A stretch of 33,753 nt of DNA from Bacillota bacterium (GCA_023399275.1 JAEWQH010000092.1:1-33753); one strand, 5' to 3'; counted from the stretch's first letter, positions 23,684 to 32,052 are shown. Notes: generated from the sequence alone by a model not told the origin. Numbers and translations are program-made.

Positions 23684-24418
23684 ATGAACGTTATCATCAC
23701 CAAAGACTTTAAAGAGACCTGCGAGATCGCAGCAGGCATGATCGCAGATGTGATTCACAGCAAACCGGACGCGCGCCTCGGCCTCGCTACGGGCAGCACG
23801 GCACAGGGCGTCTATCCGTTTCTCGTGCAGGCGAATCAGACGGGCAAGCTCGACTTTTCGCGCGTGAACACGGTCAACCTCGACGAATACGTGGGCCTTG
23901 CGCCGGATCACCCGCAGAGCTACCGCCGCTTTATGGACGAGAACCTCTTCAACCACATCAACATCGACAAAAAAAATACCGTCGTCGCCAAAGGCACGGG
24001 TGACATCGAAGAAAACGTAAAGGCGTTCCGTGCGGCGATCGCCGAGAAACCCATCGACGTGCAGCTATTGGGCATCGGCGTAGACGGCCACGTCGGCTTC
24101 AACGAGCCGGGGCGCGTGCTCTACGACGGCGCGCATGTGGAGGAGTTGGACGAGAGCACCATAGACGCCAACGCCCGCTTCTTTGCCAATAGGGATGAGG
24201 TGCCTACGCGCGCCATCTCGATGGGCATGGGCGACATCCTACGCGCCAGAAAGCTCCTGCTGCTCGCAACGGGCGAAAACAAGGCGGAGGCGATGCGCGG
24301 CCTGCTGCTCAACGAAGAGCTGGATGTGAAGAACCCTGCGACGCTGGTCAAGACCCATCCCGACCTCACGGTCATCATCGACCGCGCGCTGGCGGATGAC
24401 ATCGGCTATCGCGGATAG
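23684..24418 (+). CDS. nagB: Glucosamine-6-phosphate deaminase
   Basis: A 244-residue isomerase-deaminase turning glucosamine-6-phosphate into fructose-6-phosphate and ammonia. The phosphate loop LATGST lies at 34-39, the catalytic aspartate is D67 in NLDEYVGL, and GIGVDGHVGFNEPG holds D134, H136 and E141. At this length it is the short, Gram-positive form without the C-terminal allosteric extension of E. coli NagB. It acts directly after NagA in the pathway and lies 63 bp after the CBM9-like gene with GGGA as ribosome binding site. Confidence 0.96.
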   Translation: MNVIITKDFKETCEIAAGMIADVIHSKPDARLGLATGSTAQGVYPFLVQANQTGKLDFSRVNTVNLDEYVGLAPDHPQSYRRFMDENLFNHINIDKKNTVVAKGTGDIEENVKAFRAAIAEKPIDVQLLGIGVDGHVGFNEPGRVLYDGAHVEELDESTIDANARFFANRDEVPTRAISMGMGDILRARKLLLLATGENKAEAMRGLLLNEELDVKNPATLVKTHPDLTVIIDRALADDIGYRG

Positions 24419-24494
24419 GGACACGCGCGTGTAACCGGCGCAGATACCGGGCCCGGTGCAGCACGAAACCGACGCATGAAGAAGGCGGAGAGAT

Positions 24495-25871
24495 ATGCAG
24501 TATTTAGGAATTGACTACGGAACGCCCCGCCTGCCGGAGCTGGATGCGGCGTTCATTCCAATGGGCGCATGGATGCGCGCCTACGAGGCCAGGGCGAAGC
24601 AGCCCGTCCGCATCGCCGTTGAGTCCGCAAACGGACGGATCGTGACCCGCGATGCGGCGCTGATCGGCGACGGCGCGCACGAGCAGGCGGACTATCGCTA
24701 TCTCGAGCGGCTGGTCAAATTTCTGCTCTGGAGCGTGGGCGGCTACCGCGTGACGATCGCGGGGGCCGATGCGTTGACCGGACGGCTTGCGCGGGACTAT
24801 GCGCCGGGCGGCGTGCGCGCGTTTGACGCGGGCTTCATGGACGACGTGTTTGAGCAGGGGCTTACCATCGTGTCCTGCGCGGAGGCGGAGTTTCCGGCGG
24901 CGCGTGGCGAGGCCGTATCCATCGGTGGACATACGCAGGGCTGCCGCATCGGCTTTGACGCCGGCGGGAGCGACCGGAAGGTCTCCGCGGTGATCGACGG
25001 CGTGGCGGTGTACTCCGAGGAGGTTGTCTGGCATCCCAAGACGCAGAACGATCCGCGCTATCACTACGAGGAGATTGTCCGCGCCTTTCAGACCGCCGGC
25101 GCGCAGATGCCGCGTGTGGACGCCATCGGCGTTTCGTCCGCGGGCGTGTTTGTCGGAAACAGCCCGATGGTCTCCTCGCTGTTTCTCAAAGTACCGCGCG
25201 AGGAGCGCGAATATGTAAAGGATATCTACAACGCAGCCGCGCGCGCCGTTGGGAATCCTCCGATCGCCGTCGCCAACGACGGGGATGTAACTGCGCTGGC
25301 GGGCGCGCTGGAGCTGCAGGACGGCTGCGTGATGGGGCTTGCGATGGGCACGAGCGAGGCGGTCGGCTATGTCAACGAGGAGGGAAATATCCTCGGTTGG
25401 TTCAACGAGCTGGCGTTTGCGCCGGTCGATCTAAACGAGAGCGCGCTGGCGGACGAGTGGTCGGGCGACATCGGCGTGGGCTGCAAGTATTTCTCACAGG
25501 ACGCGGTCATCAAGCTTGCTCCCGCGGCGGGGATCACGCTGGCGGAGTCGCTCACGCCCGCGGAGAAGCTCAAGGAAGCGCAGAAATTGCTCTCCGAAGG
25601 CTGGGCCGCGGCGGAGGGCATCTACCGCAGCATCGGCGTATACCTGGCGCATGCGCTCGCGCTCTACGACATGTTTTATGAGATCCGCCATCTGCTGCTG
25701 CTGGGGCGCGTGGTCTCCGGCGAGGGCGGCAAGCTGATCGAAGCTGCCTGCCGCGAGACGCTGGTGGGCGACTATCCGCGGCTGGCACAGAAGATTCACC
25801 TGCTGTTGCCGGATGAGGAATCCCGCCGTGTGGGGCAATCCGTCGCGGCGGCAAGCCTGCCGAAACACTAA
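24495..25871 (+). CDS. Divergent ROK-type (ASKHA) sugar kinase-like protein
   Basis: A 458-residue protein whose C-terminal 310 residues fit the ASKHA fold. The phosphate-1 motif GFDAGGSDRK begins near 153, IGVSSAGVF near 212, and the catalytic-type aspartate is in VANDGDVTALAGA. The phosphate-2 motif is GLAMGTSEAVG, and the ROK-like ELAF follows. The cysteine-rich zinc motif of classical ROK kinases is missing, and about 145 residues precede the first motif, so this is an unusual member. It ends the nag operon, with GGCGGAGAG before its ATG. The simplest idea is phosphorylation of a free amino sugar such as GlcNAc or ManNAc to feed NagA; a regulatory role is possible. Family membership is likely, substrate unknown. 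Confidence 0.68.
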   Translation: MQYLGIDYGTPRLPELDAAFIPMGAWMRAYEARAKQPVRIAVESANGRIVTRDAALIGDGAHEQADYRYLERLVKFLLWSVGGYRVTIAGADALTGRLARDYAPGGVRAFDAGFMDDVFEQGLTIVSCAEAEFPAARGEAVSIGGHTQGCRIGFDAGGSDRKVSAVIDGVAVYSEEVVWHPKTQNDPRYHYEEIVRAFQTAGAQMPRVDAIGVSSAGVFVGNSPMVSSLFLKVPREEREYVKDIYNAAARAVGNPPIAVANDGDVTALAGALELQDGCVMGLAMGTSEAVGYVNEEGNILGWFNELAFAPVDLNESALADEWSGDIGVGCKYFSQDAVIKLAPAAGITLAESLTPAEKLKEAQKLLSEGWAAAEGIYRSIGVYLAHALALYDMFYEIRHLLLLGRVVSGEGGKLIEAACRETLVGDYPRLAQKIHLLLPDEESRRVGQSVAAASLPKH

Positions 25872-25884
25872 AGGAAAGCATGGC

Positions 25885-25917
25885 AAACGGCTCCGCGGAA
25901 AAACGCGGAGCCGTTTT
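25885..25917. terminator. Bidirectional terminator after the nag operon
   Basis: AAACGGCTCCGCG (25885-25897) and CGCGGAGCCGTTT (25904-25916) form a perfect 13-bp stem around a 6-base loop. TTTT closes the right side, and the A-rich left arm serves as the T tract for the convergent minus-strand gene ending at 25932. Confidence 0.87.
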
Positions 25918-25931
25918 GCAAACAAAGAGGG

Positions 25932-26507
25932 CTATACCGACCAGACCTTTGGACTGGAGGCGGAGACGGCGAGCGCGCCGGCCTGGAGCGCGGCGATGAC
26001 GTCCTCTTTTTCGTGGATGAAGCCGCCGGCGATGATGGGAACGTTCAGGCGCTCCTTCAGCGTAGCGATCACCTTCGGCAGAAGACCCGGCAGGATCTCC
26101 ACAAAGTCGGGCCGGCTCTGCTGAATCTGCTGCTCAAAGCTGCTAAGAGAGCGGGAGTCGAGCATGAACCCGCGCTGGACGGCGGCGAGACCGAGCTGCT
26201 TTGCGCGGCGAATGAGCGCCCCGCGCGTGCTGATGATCCCCTCCGCGCCGGTTTCGCGCCACAGCGCGTCTACGGCGATCTCTTTGCTCGAAAAGCCTTC
26301 GATCAGATCGAGGTGGATCACGCAGAGCTTGCCGCTTTCGTGCACGCGGCGCGTAAGATCGCCGATGTCGAGCACGTTTCCCATGAGCAAAAACACCACG
26401 CGGCAGTCGGAGCCGAGCGCAAGCGAAAGCTCTTCCTCGTTGCCGGCGGAGGCGATGACGGGGTTATTCTGCAGCTGATCGTACAAAAGCCGGGCGGCGT
26501 GTTCCAA
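25932..26507 (-). CDS. GlpP-family transcription antiterminator
   Basis: A 191-residue protein of the glycerol uptake operon antiterminator family. The hallmark core is VIHLDLIEGFSSKEIAVDAL (about 63-82), followed by GIISTRGALIRRAK and AVQRGFMLDSRSL, and the C-terminal PIIAGGFIHEKEDVIAAL. GlpP of Bacillus binds glycerol-3-phosphate and the leader RNA of glp genes, letting transcription pass a terminator. The start is a TTG with AGAGG upstream; no ATG fits. No glp gene is nearby. Instead the gene is divergent from a dehydrogenase/malic enzyme operon whose leader contains a terminator, which suggests that operon as a target (inference). Confidence 0.88.
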   Translation of the reverse strand: MEHAARLLYDQLQNNPVIASAGNEEELSLALGSDCRVVFLLMGNVLDIGDLTRRVHESGKLCVIHLDLIEGFSSKEIAVDALWRETGAEGIISTRGALIRRAKQLGLAAVQRGFMLDSRSLSSFEQQIQQSRPDFVEILPGLLPKVIATLKERLNVPIIAGGFIHEKEDVIAALQAGALAVSASSPKVWSV

Positions 26508-26608
26508 AGCGGGCCTCTTTTCCTGTGGTATGATATAAGCATATGAAATGGATCGAAAAAGCGCAAGCGGTGCGGTAAATTTTCATCGAAAATTCGTGAA
26601 AATCAGGT

Positions 26609-26637
26609 TTGACAGCAGGGCGGATTCAAGATATGAT
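26609..26637 (+). promoter_or_regulatory. Strong promoter of the dehydrogenase/malic enzyme operon
   Basis: A perfect -35 TTGACA (26609-26614), a 17-bp spacer and -10 TATGAT (26632-26637). The predicted start is near 26644, giving a leader of about 159 bases that contains the hairpin at 26674-26712. Confidence 0.8.
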
Positions 26638-26673
26638 AAATCTGTACAAAAGTTCCACTTGAGATTTGGAGTT

Positions 26674-26712
26674 GGGAGCGGCGCACGGTCGGTTTGCGTA
26701 TGCTCCTTTTTT
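26674..26712 (+). terminator. Intrinsic terminator inside the operon leader (attenuator candidate)
   Basis: Bases 26674-26680 pair with 26701-26707, and 26681-26685 with 26695-26699, with a one-base bulge at 26700 and a 9-base loop. Six T (26707-26712) follow at once. It lies about 30 bases after the predicted transcription start and 90 bases before the first gene. Transcription through it would need antitermination, and a GlpP-type antiterminator gene is adjacent. Confidence 0.65.
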
Positions 26713-26802
26713 GATGTCTGCGCCGTACGCAGCGCGGTTGCAACCGACCAAAAGACGGCAGAATATCGACACAAACCGGATAAAACAGGAGGAGAATGAC
26801 CT

Positions 26803-27915
26803 ATGGCAGAGACCAGACCGTACATCCCTTGGGAACTGATTCAGCACTTTATGACCGACACCTTCGTCGCCTACGGCGTTCCGCTGGAGGACGCGAAGAT
26901 CTGCACCGACGTACTTCTGGAGAGCGACCGCCGCGGCATCGAAAGCCACGGCTGCAATCGCTTCAAGCCTATCTACCTCGATCGCATCGACGCGGGCATC
27001 CTCAACCCCGTGACCCACTACGAGGTTGTCAAGGAGACGCCGACCACCCTCGTGGTGGACGCGCACGACGGCATGGGCATGGTCGCAAGCCACAAGGCGA
27101 TGGAGACCATCATCCAAAAGGCGAAGCAATACGGCATGGCGATGGCCGCCATCCGCAACAGCTCACACTACGGCATCGCGGGGTATTGGACGAGCATGGC
27201 GGTCAACGCGGGCATGATCGGCATCTCCGGCACCAACGCGCGCCCGAGCATCGCGCCGACCTTCGGCGTGGAGAACATGCTCGGCACCAATCCGCTCACC
27301 TTCGGCATTCCGACGGATGAGGACTTTCCCTTTACGCTGGACTGCGCCACGAGCATCAGCCAGCGCGGCAAGATCGAGTTTTACGCCAGAAGCGGCAAAG
27401 ATACCCCCGCGGGCATGGTCATCGGCCGCGACGGCAGCGCCATGACGGACAGTCCCGCGATCCTCAAGGGCCTGACGGATGGAACCGCGGCGCTTGCGCC
27501 GCTCGGCGGCATCGGCGAGGAGCTGGCGGGCTACAAGGGCTACGGCTATGCGACCGTGGTGGAGATTCTCTCCGCGGCGCTGCAGGCGGGCAGCTTCCTC
27601 AAGATGTGTGTCGACCGCGACGAGAACGGCAACAAGAAGCCGTATCATCTGGGGCACTTCTTCATCGTCATCGATCCCGAGGCGTTCTGCGGGCTGGAGA
27701 CATTCAAAAAGATCGCCGGAGAGATCCTGCGCGAGCTGCGCGCTTCCGAAAAAGCGCCCGGGGAGGATCGCATCTATACCGCAGGCGAGAAGGAATGGAT
27801 CGTCTGGCAGGAGCGCAAAGACAAGGGCGTTCCCGTCGGCGAAGCGGTGCAGAAGGAGTTTATCGCCGTACGCGATAAGAAAAACCTGCCCTACAAGTTC
27901 CCGTTTGAGAAATAA
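26803..27915 (+). CDS. Malate/L-lactate dehydrogenase family (Ldh_2) oxidoreductase
   Basis: A 370-residue NAD(P)-dependent dehydrogenase of the YlbC/ComC/DlgD type, unrelated in fold to classical LDH. Family landmarks are GIESHGCNRF (45-54, with H49 and R53), the catalytic histidine H122 in NSSHYG, LGTNPLTFGIP near 164, LDCATSISQRGK, and the substrate-side GYKGYGYA. Length matches the usual 330-370. Substrates in the family include malate, lactate, 2,3-diketogulonate and ureidoglycolate. Here the following malic enzyme gene makes malate or a related 2-hydroxy acid the simplest guess. The ribosome binding site AGGAGGAGA is near perfect. Confidence 0.92.
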   Translation: MAETRPYIPWELIQHFMTDTFVAYGVPLEDAKICTDVLLESDRRGIESHGCNRFKPIYLDRIDAGILNPVTHYEVVKETPTTLVVDAHDGMGMVASHKAMETIIQKAKQYGMAMAAIRNSSHYGIAGYWTSMAVNAGMIGISGTNARPSIAPTFGVENMLGTNPLTFGIPTDEDFPFTLDCATSISQRGKIEFYARSGKDTPAGMVIGRDGSAMTDSPAILKGLTDGTAALAPLGGIGEELAGYKGYGYATVVEILSAALQAGSFLKMCVDRDENGNKKPYHLGHFFIVIDPEAFCGLETFKKIAGEILRELRASEKAPGEDRIYTAGEKEWIVWQERKDKGVPVGEAVQKEFIAVRDKKNLPYKFPFEK

Positions 27916-27951
27916 CGCATCGGATCGCGAAATGAGAAGGAGAGAAATACG

Positions 27952-29127
27952 ATGGATTACGCAAAGGAGTCCCTCCGCCTGCACCGGGAGTGGAAGGGCA
28001 AGATCGAAGTCAAGGCGACCGTGCCCGTCGCCACGCGAGAGGATCTCTCGCTGGCCTACACGCCCGGCGTTGCGCAGCCCTGCCTCGAGATCGAGAAAGA
28101 CGTCAACCTCAGCTATGAGCTCACCCGACGCTGGAATCTCTGCGCCGTGGTGACGGACGGGACCGCCGTGCTCGGCCTTGGCGACATCGGCCCGGAGGCT
28201 GGTATGCCGGTGATGGAGGGCAAGTGCGTGCTCTTCAAGTCCTTTGGCGATGTGGACGCTTTCCCGCTCTGCGTCAAGAGCAAAGCGGTGGACGACATCG
28301 TCAATACGGTCTACCTCATCAGCGGCAGCTTTGGCGGCATCAATCTCGAGGATATCTCCGCGCCGCGCTGCTTTGAAATCGAGCGCAAACTCAAGGAAAA
28401 GTGCGACATTCCGATCTTTCACGACGATCAGCACGGCACCGCTGTGGTCACCCTCGCGGGGCTCGTCAACGCCCTCAAGGTGGTCGGCAAGCGGAAGGAG
28501 GACGTGCGCATCGTCATCAACGGCGCGGGCGCAGCGGCCATCAGCGTAACGAAGCTGTTGCTTTCGGATGGATTTGCAAACGTGACGCTCTGCGACCGCG
28601 CGGGCATCATCTACGAAGGCCGCAAGGAGGGTATGAACTGGATCAAGGAGGAGATGGCGCTCGTCACCAACCGCGAAAAGCGCAAGGGTTCCCTTGCGGA
28701 CGCGATGCGCGGCGCGGACGTGTTCATCGGCGTATCGGCCCCGAACATGGTCAGCGTGGACATGGTGCGGAGCATGGCGAAGGATCCGGTCATCTTTGCC
28801 TGCGCGAATCCCACGCCGGAGATCTTTCCGGACGACGCGAAAGCGGGCGGCGCCGCCGTCATCGCCACGGGCAGGAGCGACTTCCCCAACCAGATCAACA
28901 ACGTGCTGGCGTTCCCCGGTATCTTCCGCGGCACGTTTGATGTGCGCGCGAGCGACATCAACGACGAGATGAAGGTTGCCGCGGCATATGCACTGGCCGG
29001 CCTGATCTCGGATGAGGAGCGCAGCGCGGACTACGTCATCCCCAAGGCGTTTGATCCCCGCGTGGGCAAGGCGGTCGCCGCGGCGGTTGCCGAGGCGGCG
29101 CGAAAGAGCGGCGTGGCGCGCATCTAG
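27952..29127 (+). CDS. NAD(P)-dependent malic enzyme (decarboxylating malate dehydrogenase)
   Basis: A 391-residue cytoplasmic enzyme converting malate to pyruvate and CO2 with reduction of NAD(P). It is the short bacterial form without the phosphotransacetylase-like extension. Visible are the catalytic tyrosine Y36 in AYTPGVAQP, VTDGTAVLGLGDIG (67-80), the catalytic lysine K91 in EGKCVLFK, the metal-binding region LEDI and FHDDQHGTA, and a Rossmann motif INGAGAAA. It follows the Ldh-family gene after 36 bp with ribosome binding site AAGGAGAG and is ended by a terminator. The two enzymes probably act on linked C4/C3 acids. Confidence 0.95.
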   Translation: MDYAKESLRLHREWKGKIEVKATVPVATREDLSLAYTPGVAQPCLEIEKDVNLSYELTRRWNLCAVVTDGTAVLGLGDIGPEAGMPVMEGKCVLFKSFGDVDAFPLCVKSKAVDDIVNTVYLISGSFGGINLEDISAPRCFEIERKLKEKCDIPIFHDDQHGTAVVTLAGLVNALKVVGKRKEDVRIVINGAGAAAISVTKLLLSDGFANVTLCDRAGIIYEGRKEGMNWIKEEMALVTNREKRKGSLADAMRGADVFIGVSAPNMVSVDMVRSMAKDPVIFACANPTPEIFPDDAKAGGAAVIATGRSDFPNQINNVLAFPGIFRGTFDVRASDINDEMKVAAAYALAGLISDEERSADYVIPKAFDPRVGKAVAAAVAEAARKSGVARI

Positions 29128-29151
29128 CCGCCGGCGAACAAAGACAGATCA

Positions 29152-29196
29152 AACAAAGCTGCGGCTGCCGCTCTTGCGTGCGGCCGCAGCTTTGTT
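29152..29196. terminator. Bidirectional terminator after the malic enzyme gene
   Basis: AACAAAGCTGCGGC (29152-29165) pairs perfectly with GCCGCAGCTTTGTT (29183-29196) over 14 bp around a 17-base loop. The AT-rich stem base supplies short T runs in both directions, serving the malic enzyme gene and the convergent 98-residue gene. Confidence 0.75.
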
Positions 29197-29224
29197 GCAG
29201 ACCAAACGGGGAGCCTGCCGCCGC

Positions 29225-29521
29225 CTAGTCCGGCACGCAGGCGGCGACGGCCGCCAGGAGCCGCTCCATCTGCGGCGCGTCCCGTTCGGCAAAGCCCGCG
29301 CGCAAAAAGCGGTCGCCCACGATGCCGCGGATCAGGAACCCATCCCCGCGCACGACGAAAAACGGGCGCTTCAGCGAGCGGACGCAGCTCAGTCTGCCCA
29401 GCGCGCCGAGCGCTGAGATAAGCGCTTCCCCGACCGGCTCACCGAGGTGGATGTCGTAGCCATACCAGCCGCTTTCCGCGCAGGGCTCGAAGCTTCGCTC
29501 CGCCGACAACACGCGCATCAT
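29225..29521 (-). CDS. Unrecognised 98-residue protein coupled to a cysteine desulfurase-like gene
   Basis: A small soluble protein starting MMRVLSAERSFEP, with a hydrophobic/basic centre (CVRSLKRPFFVVRGDGFLIR) and a leucine/alanine-rich helical end. No signal peptide or membrane span is visible. It contains few cysteines (one near 14, one near 45, one near 95) and no obvious motif. It is very likely real: GGAGGT lies just upstream, and its ATG overlaps the stop of the preceding gene as ATGA, a sign of translational coupling with the PLP enzyme. I do not recognise the family; it might be a partner or sulfur acceptor of that enzyme, but this is positional inference only. Confidence 0.6.
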   Translation of the reverse strand: MMRVLSAERSFEPCAESGWYGYDIHLGEPVGEALISALGALGRLSCVRSLKRPFFVVRGDGFLIRGIVGDRFLRAGFAERDAPQMERLLAAVAACVPD

Positions 29522-30636
29522 GTCACCTCCGATACGCCTGCGGCGATCTCGGCCACGGCGGCAAGAAACTGCTCCAGTTCGCCGTCCTTGGTCAAGCAGG
29601 ACAAGCTCGCGCGCACGGTGCCCGCCGGCGCACCGATGGCGTCCGCCAGCAGCGGTGCGCAGTGGTAGCCCGTTCGAACGGTGATGTCGTAGCCGTGCTG
29701 CAGGATATAACCCGTGTCCGCGGGAGACAGGCCGGCGATGTTGAACGCAATCGCCGCGCCGCCGGAGGGTACGCCATACACACTCACGCCCGGCATCGCG
29801 CCAAGCGCCTTGTGGAGGCGGGAGACCTTCTCGCGCAGGGCAGAGGCGATGCGCTCCAGTCCTGTCTCCAGAACAAAACCTGCGCCTGCGGCCAACCCGG
29901 CCAGCCCGCTGAGATTCTGTGTGCCCACCTCAAACATCTCCGGCTCGTCCGGCAGGATCGTCTTGCCGCCCGTTCCGGTTCCGCCCCATTTTGCAGCGGG
30001 AAGCGAAACGCCCTCACGCAGGTAGAAGCCGCCCGTGCCGGCTGGGCCGAAGAGCGCCTTGTGGCCCGTGAATACGGCGATGTCGGCGCCGCTCTCGTCG
30101 AGATCGAGCGGCATCATTCCCGCGGATTGGGATACGTCCGCAATCAGCAGTGCGCCGCCCGCATGCGCCGCCTGCGACAGCGCGGGCAGGTCTTGCACGG
30201 CGCCGGTCACGTTGGAGCAGTGGTTGACAAAGACGAAATCCGCGCCCTGCGCCTGCGTATAAAGCGCATCCGGCGAGAGAGCACCGTTTGGTTCGGGGGA
30301 TACGAGGCGGACCCCTTTGCCGCCGGTAAGCGCCCAGAGCGGGCGCAGGAGCGCGTTGTGCTCGTAAACGCTCACGACGCAGGTCTTTCCTGCCGGCGCC
30401 AGCCCGCGCAGGATGAGGTTGTAGCTCTCTGTCGCGCCGCTGGTGAAGAACACGCGCGAAGGCTCCCGTACGCCGAGTACGGGAGCGATAGCGCGCCTGC
30501 AAGCCGTTGCCGCGTCCTGTCCGCCGAGCGTGCCGCGCCGGCCTTCGCAGGGCGGCAGGGAGAGCGCCCGATGGATGGCTTCGGGCACGCACGGCGGCTT
30601 TCGGTAGCTTGACGCGGCGTTGTTGAGGTAGATCAT
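29518..30636 (-). CDS. Cysteine desulfurase-like PLP enzyme (aminotransferase class V)
   Basis: A 372-residue PLP-dependent enzyme of the NifS/CsdB group. The PLP-binding lysine is K193 in FTGHKALFGPAG, preceded by H93 (EHN) stacking on the cofactor, D167 and Q170 (ADVSQSAG). A cysteine in the RTGYHCAPLL motif (C326) sits where the sulfur-accepting cysteine of desulfurases lies, so cysteine desulfuration for Fe-S, thiolated tRNA or selenium metabolism is likely. Related clades with other substrates cannot be excluded. No IscU or SufU gene is adjacent. It overlaps the following 98-residue gene by 4 bp and lies 48 bp after the isomerase-like gene on the same strand. Confidence 0.88.
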   Translation of the reverse strand: MIYLNNAASSYRKPPCVPEAIHRALSLPPCEGRRGTLGGQDAATACRRAIAPVLGVREPSRVFFTSGATESYNLILRGLAPAGKTCVVSVYEHNALLRPLWALTGGKGVRLVSPEPNGALSPDALYTQAQGADFVFVNHCSNVTGAVQDLPALSQAAHAGGALLIADVSQSAGMMPLDLDESGADIAVFTGHKALFGPAGTGGFYLREGVSLPAAKWGGTGTGGKTILPDEPEMFEVGTQNLSGLAGLAAGAGFVLETGLERIASALREKVSRLHKALGAMPGVSVYGVPSGGAAIAFNIAGLSPADTGYILQHGYDITVRTGYHCAPLLADAIGAPAGTVRASLSCLTKDGELEQFLAAVAEIAAGVSEVT

Positions 30637-30684
30637 GGTCGGGTTCCCCTCTCCGGCAAGAACGGGGCGTGCGGTTGCACCGGT

Positions 30685-32052
30685 TTAGGCTTCGACCAGC
30701 GTAAAGCCCATCATTTTGGAGAGCGTACGCAGCTTGTCCACCTGGTTTCCGAACACCAGCGCCTGATGGTGGCCGAAGTTCATCATCTCGTGCAGATAGC
30801 CGCGCACGTCGTCCATCTGGATGTAGTAAAACGGGCTGCAGTAGGTCTCGCGGTATTCGGTGCGCAGCACTTTGCCGGTCTTGATGAGCATCTTCGTGCC
30901 GCTGGGATCAAAGCGGCCGAGCGTGACCTCGTCCTCGCGGTTTTGCGCGAAGTCGATCTGGATCTTGCCGCCAAAGCCCTGACCGGTGAAGCTGTAGATG
31001 CTGTAGTCGAGGTCGGGCTGGTTGAAGCCGTTCATCTTGAGGCATGGCACCGAGTGGTGGATGCTCATGAGTTCGTCGGATTCATACAGCGGGTTGCCCA
31101 TAAACGCCGGGCGGCCGGATGTATACATCAGCAGCGTCATGGCGAGCATGGCGTTGAGGTCTTCTTCGCAGGCGCTCGGAATGCCGCGGTCTTTGTTGAG
31201 CGTGTGCGTGATGCAGGGCACGAATTTGCGGTTTTGCGGGATGCGAGAGCGGCAGAGCTCCACGCACGCGGTCGAGAACGCGTTGCAGCCGTATTTTTGC
31301 AGCATCTTGTCCGCCGCCAGGTAGTACTCGAGGTCTACGCTCAGCCAATCGGTGCGCACCTTGTTTTCCTTGGAGCTGCCCTCGAGCCGCTCTGCCAGTG
31401 CGCGCGCCTCGGCTTTGTCGATGTTGTCCATGACGGGGAAGATGTCCGTATACGGCTTTTTGACGACCTCGAAGCCATAGCGGCGGCGCAGGCCCTCGAC
31501 ATCCTGAATGTTGCTCAAAAGGCCCCAAGTCGGCTGCTCCCCTGCGGAGAGGATCAGCGCGCGCGTCTTGGAGACGGCCTTGCGCACCCAGAGCAGGTGC
31601 AGCAGATCGATCAGTTCCGGCGGGTCGATGGGGTAGTACGCCTCATAGCCGATGTGCCGCAGATATGCGCAGGTATCCGCTGCGCTGACGGTGTGGGTAA
31701 ACGAGATCACCGGCTTTTTGAAGCGCTCGATCTTGGGGATGCGCTGGTAGAGCACGAGGATGTAGTCGATCTGCGGCAGCTCCTGCTCGATCTGCGCAAC
31801 CAGCTCGTCGCTTACGACGAAATCCTCGACATAGGGAACCATCAGCGGCTCCATCAAGTTGATCTCGGCGGGCAGCTGGCTGAGCGCTTCCTTGTATTTT
31901 TCAAAGTACGCTTTTCCGCGCGCCTGCTCCGCCTCGGGCGTCATCTCTTCGCGGATTCCACCGCGGCAGGGGCCCTCCCAGAACTCGGTGTGCATCATGT
32001 AGCCCATCAGGGGTTTGACGTTGAGTTTGCATTCCATTGCGCTCGTAACCAT
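30685..32052 (-). CDS. L-fucose/L-arabinose isomerase-like protein
   Basis: A 455-residue protein with the general plan of the FucI/AraA sugar isomerase family. It has N-terminal Rossmann-like segments (IDYILVLYQRIPKIERF and a FTHTVSAAD stretch), a middle domain, and a conserved C-terminal part with SACEEDLNAMLAMTLLMYTS, GNPLYESDELM and IHHSVPCLKMNGF, where the acidic metal ligand E and the histidines of the family fall. The distance from true FucI and AraA is large, so the substrate (a deoxy- or pentose sugar) is uncertain. The start has AGGAGAGAGA upstream; an internal ATG at codon 6 is less favoured. It is divergent from an AraC regulator and precedes the PLP gene. Confidence 0.75.
   Translation of the reverse strand: MVTSAMECKLNVKPLMGYMMHTEFWEGPCRGGIREEMTPEAEQARGKAYFEKYKEALSQLPAEINLMEPLMVPYVEDFVVSDELVAQIEQELPQIDYILVLYQRIPKIERFKKPVISFTHTVSAADTCAYLRHIGYEAYYPIDPPELIDLLHLLWVRKAVSKTRALILSAGEQPTWGLLSNIQDVEGLRRRYGFEVVKKPYTDIFPVMDNIDKAEARALAERLEGSSKENKVRTDWLSVDLEYYLAADKMLQKYGCNAFSTACVELCRSRIPQNRKFVPCITHTLNKDRGIPSACEEDLNAMLAMTLLMYTSGRPAFMGNPLYESDELMSIHHSVPCLKMNGFNQPDLDYSIYSFTGQGFGGKIQIDFAQNREDEVTLGRFDPSGTKMLIKTGKVLRTEYRETYCSPFYYIQMDDVRGYLHEMMNFGHHQALVFGNQVDKLRTLSKMMGFTLVEA

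Noticed and set aside
27163..28434. A 423-residue minus-strand frame opposite the dehydrogenase and malic enzyme
   Set aside because: It spans two real genes and their gap in antisense and has no family resemblance.
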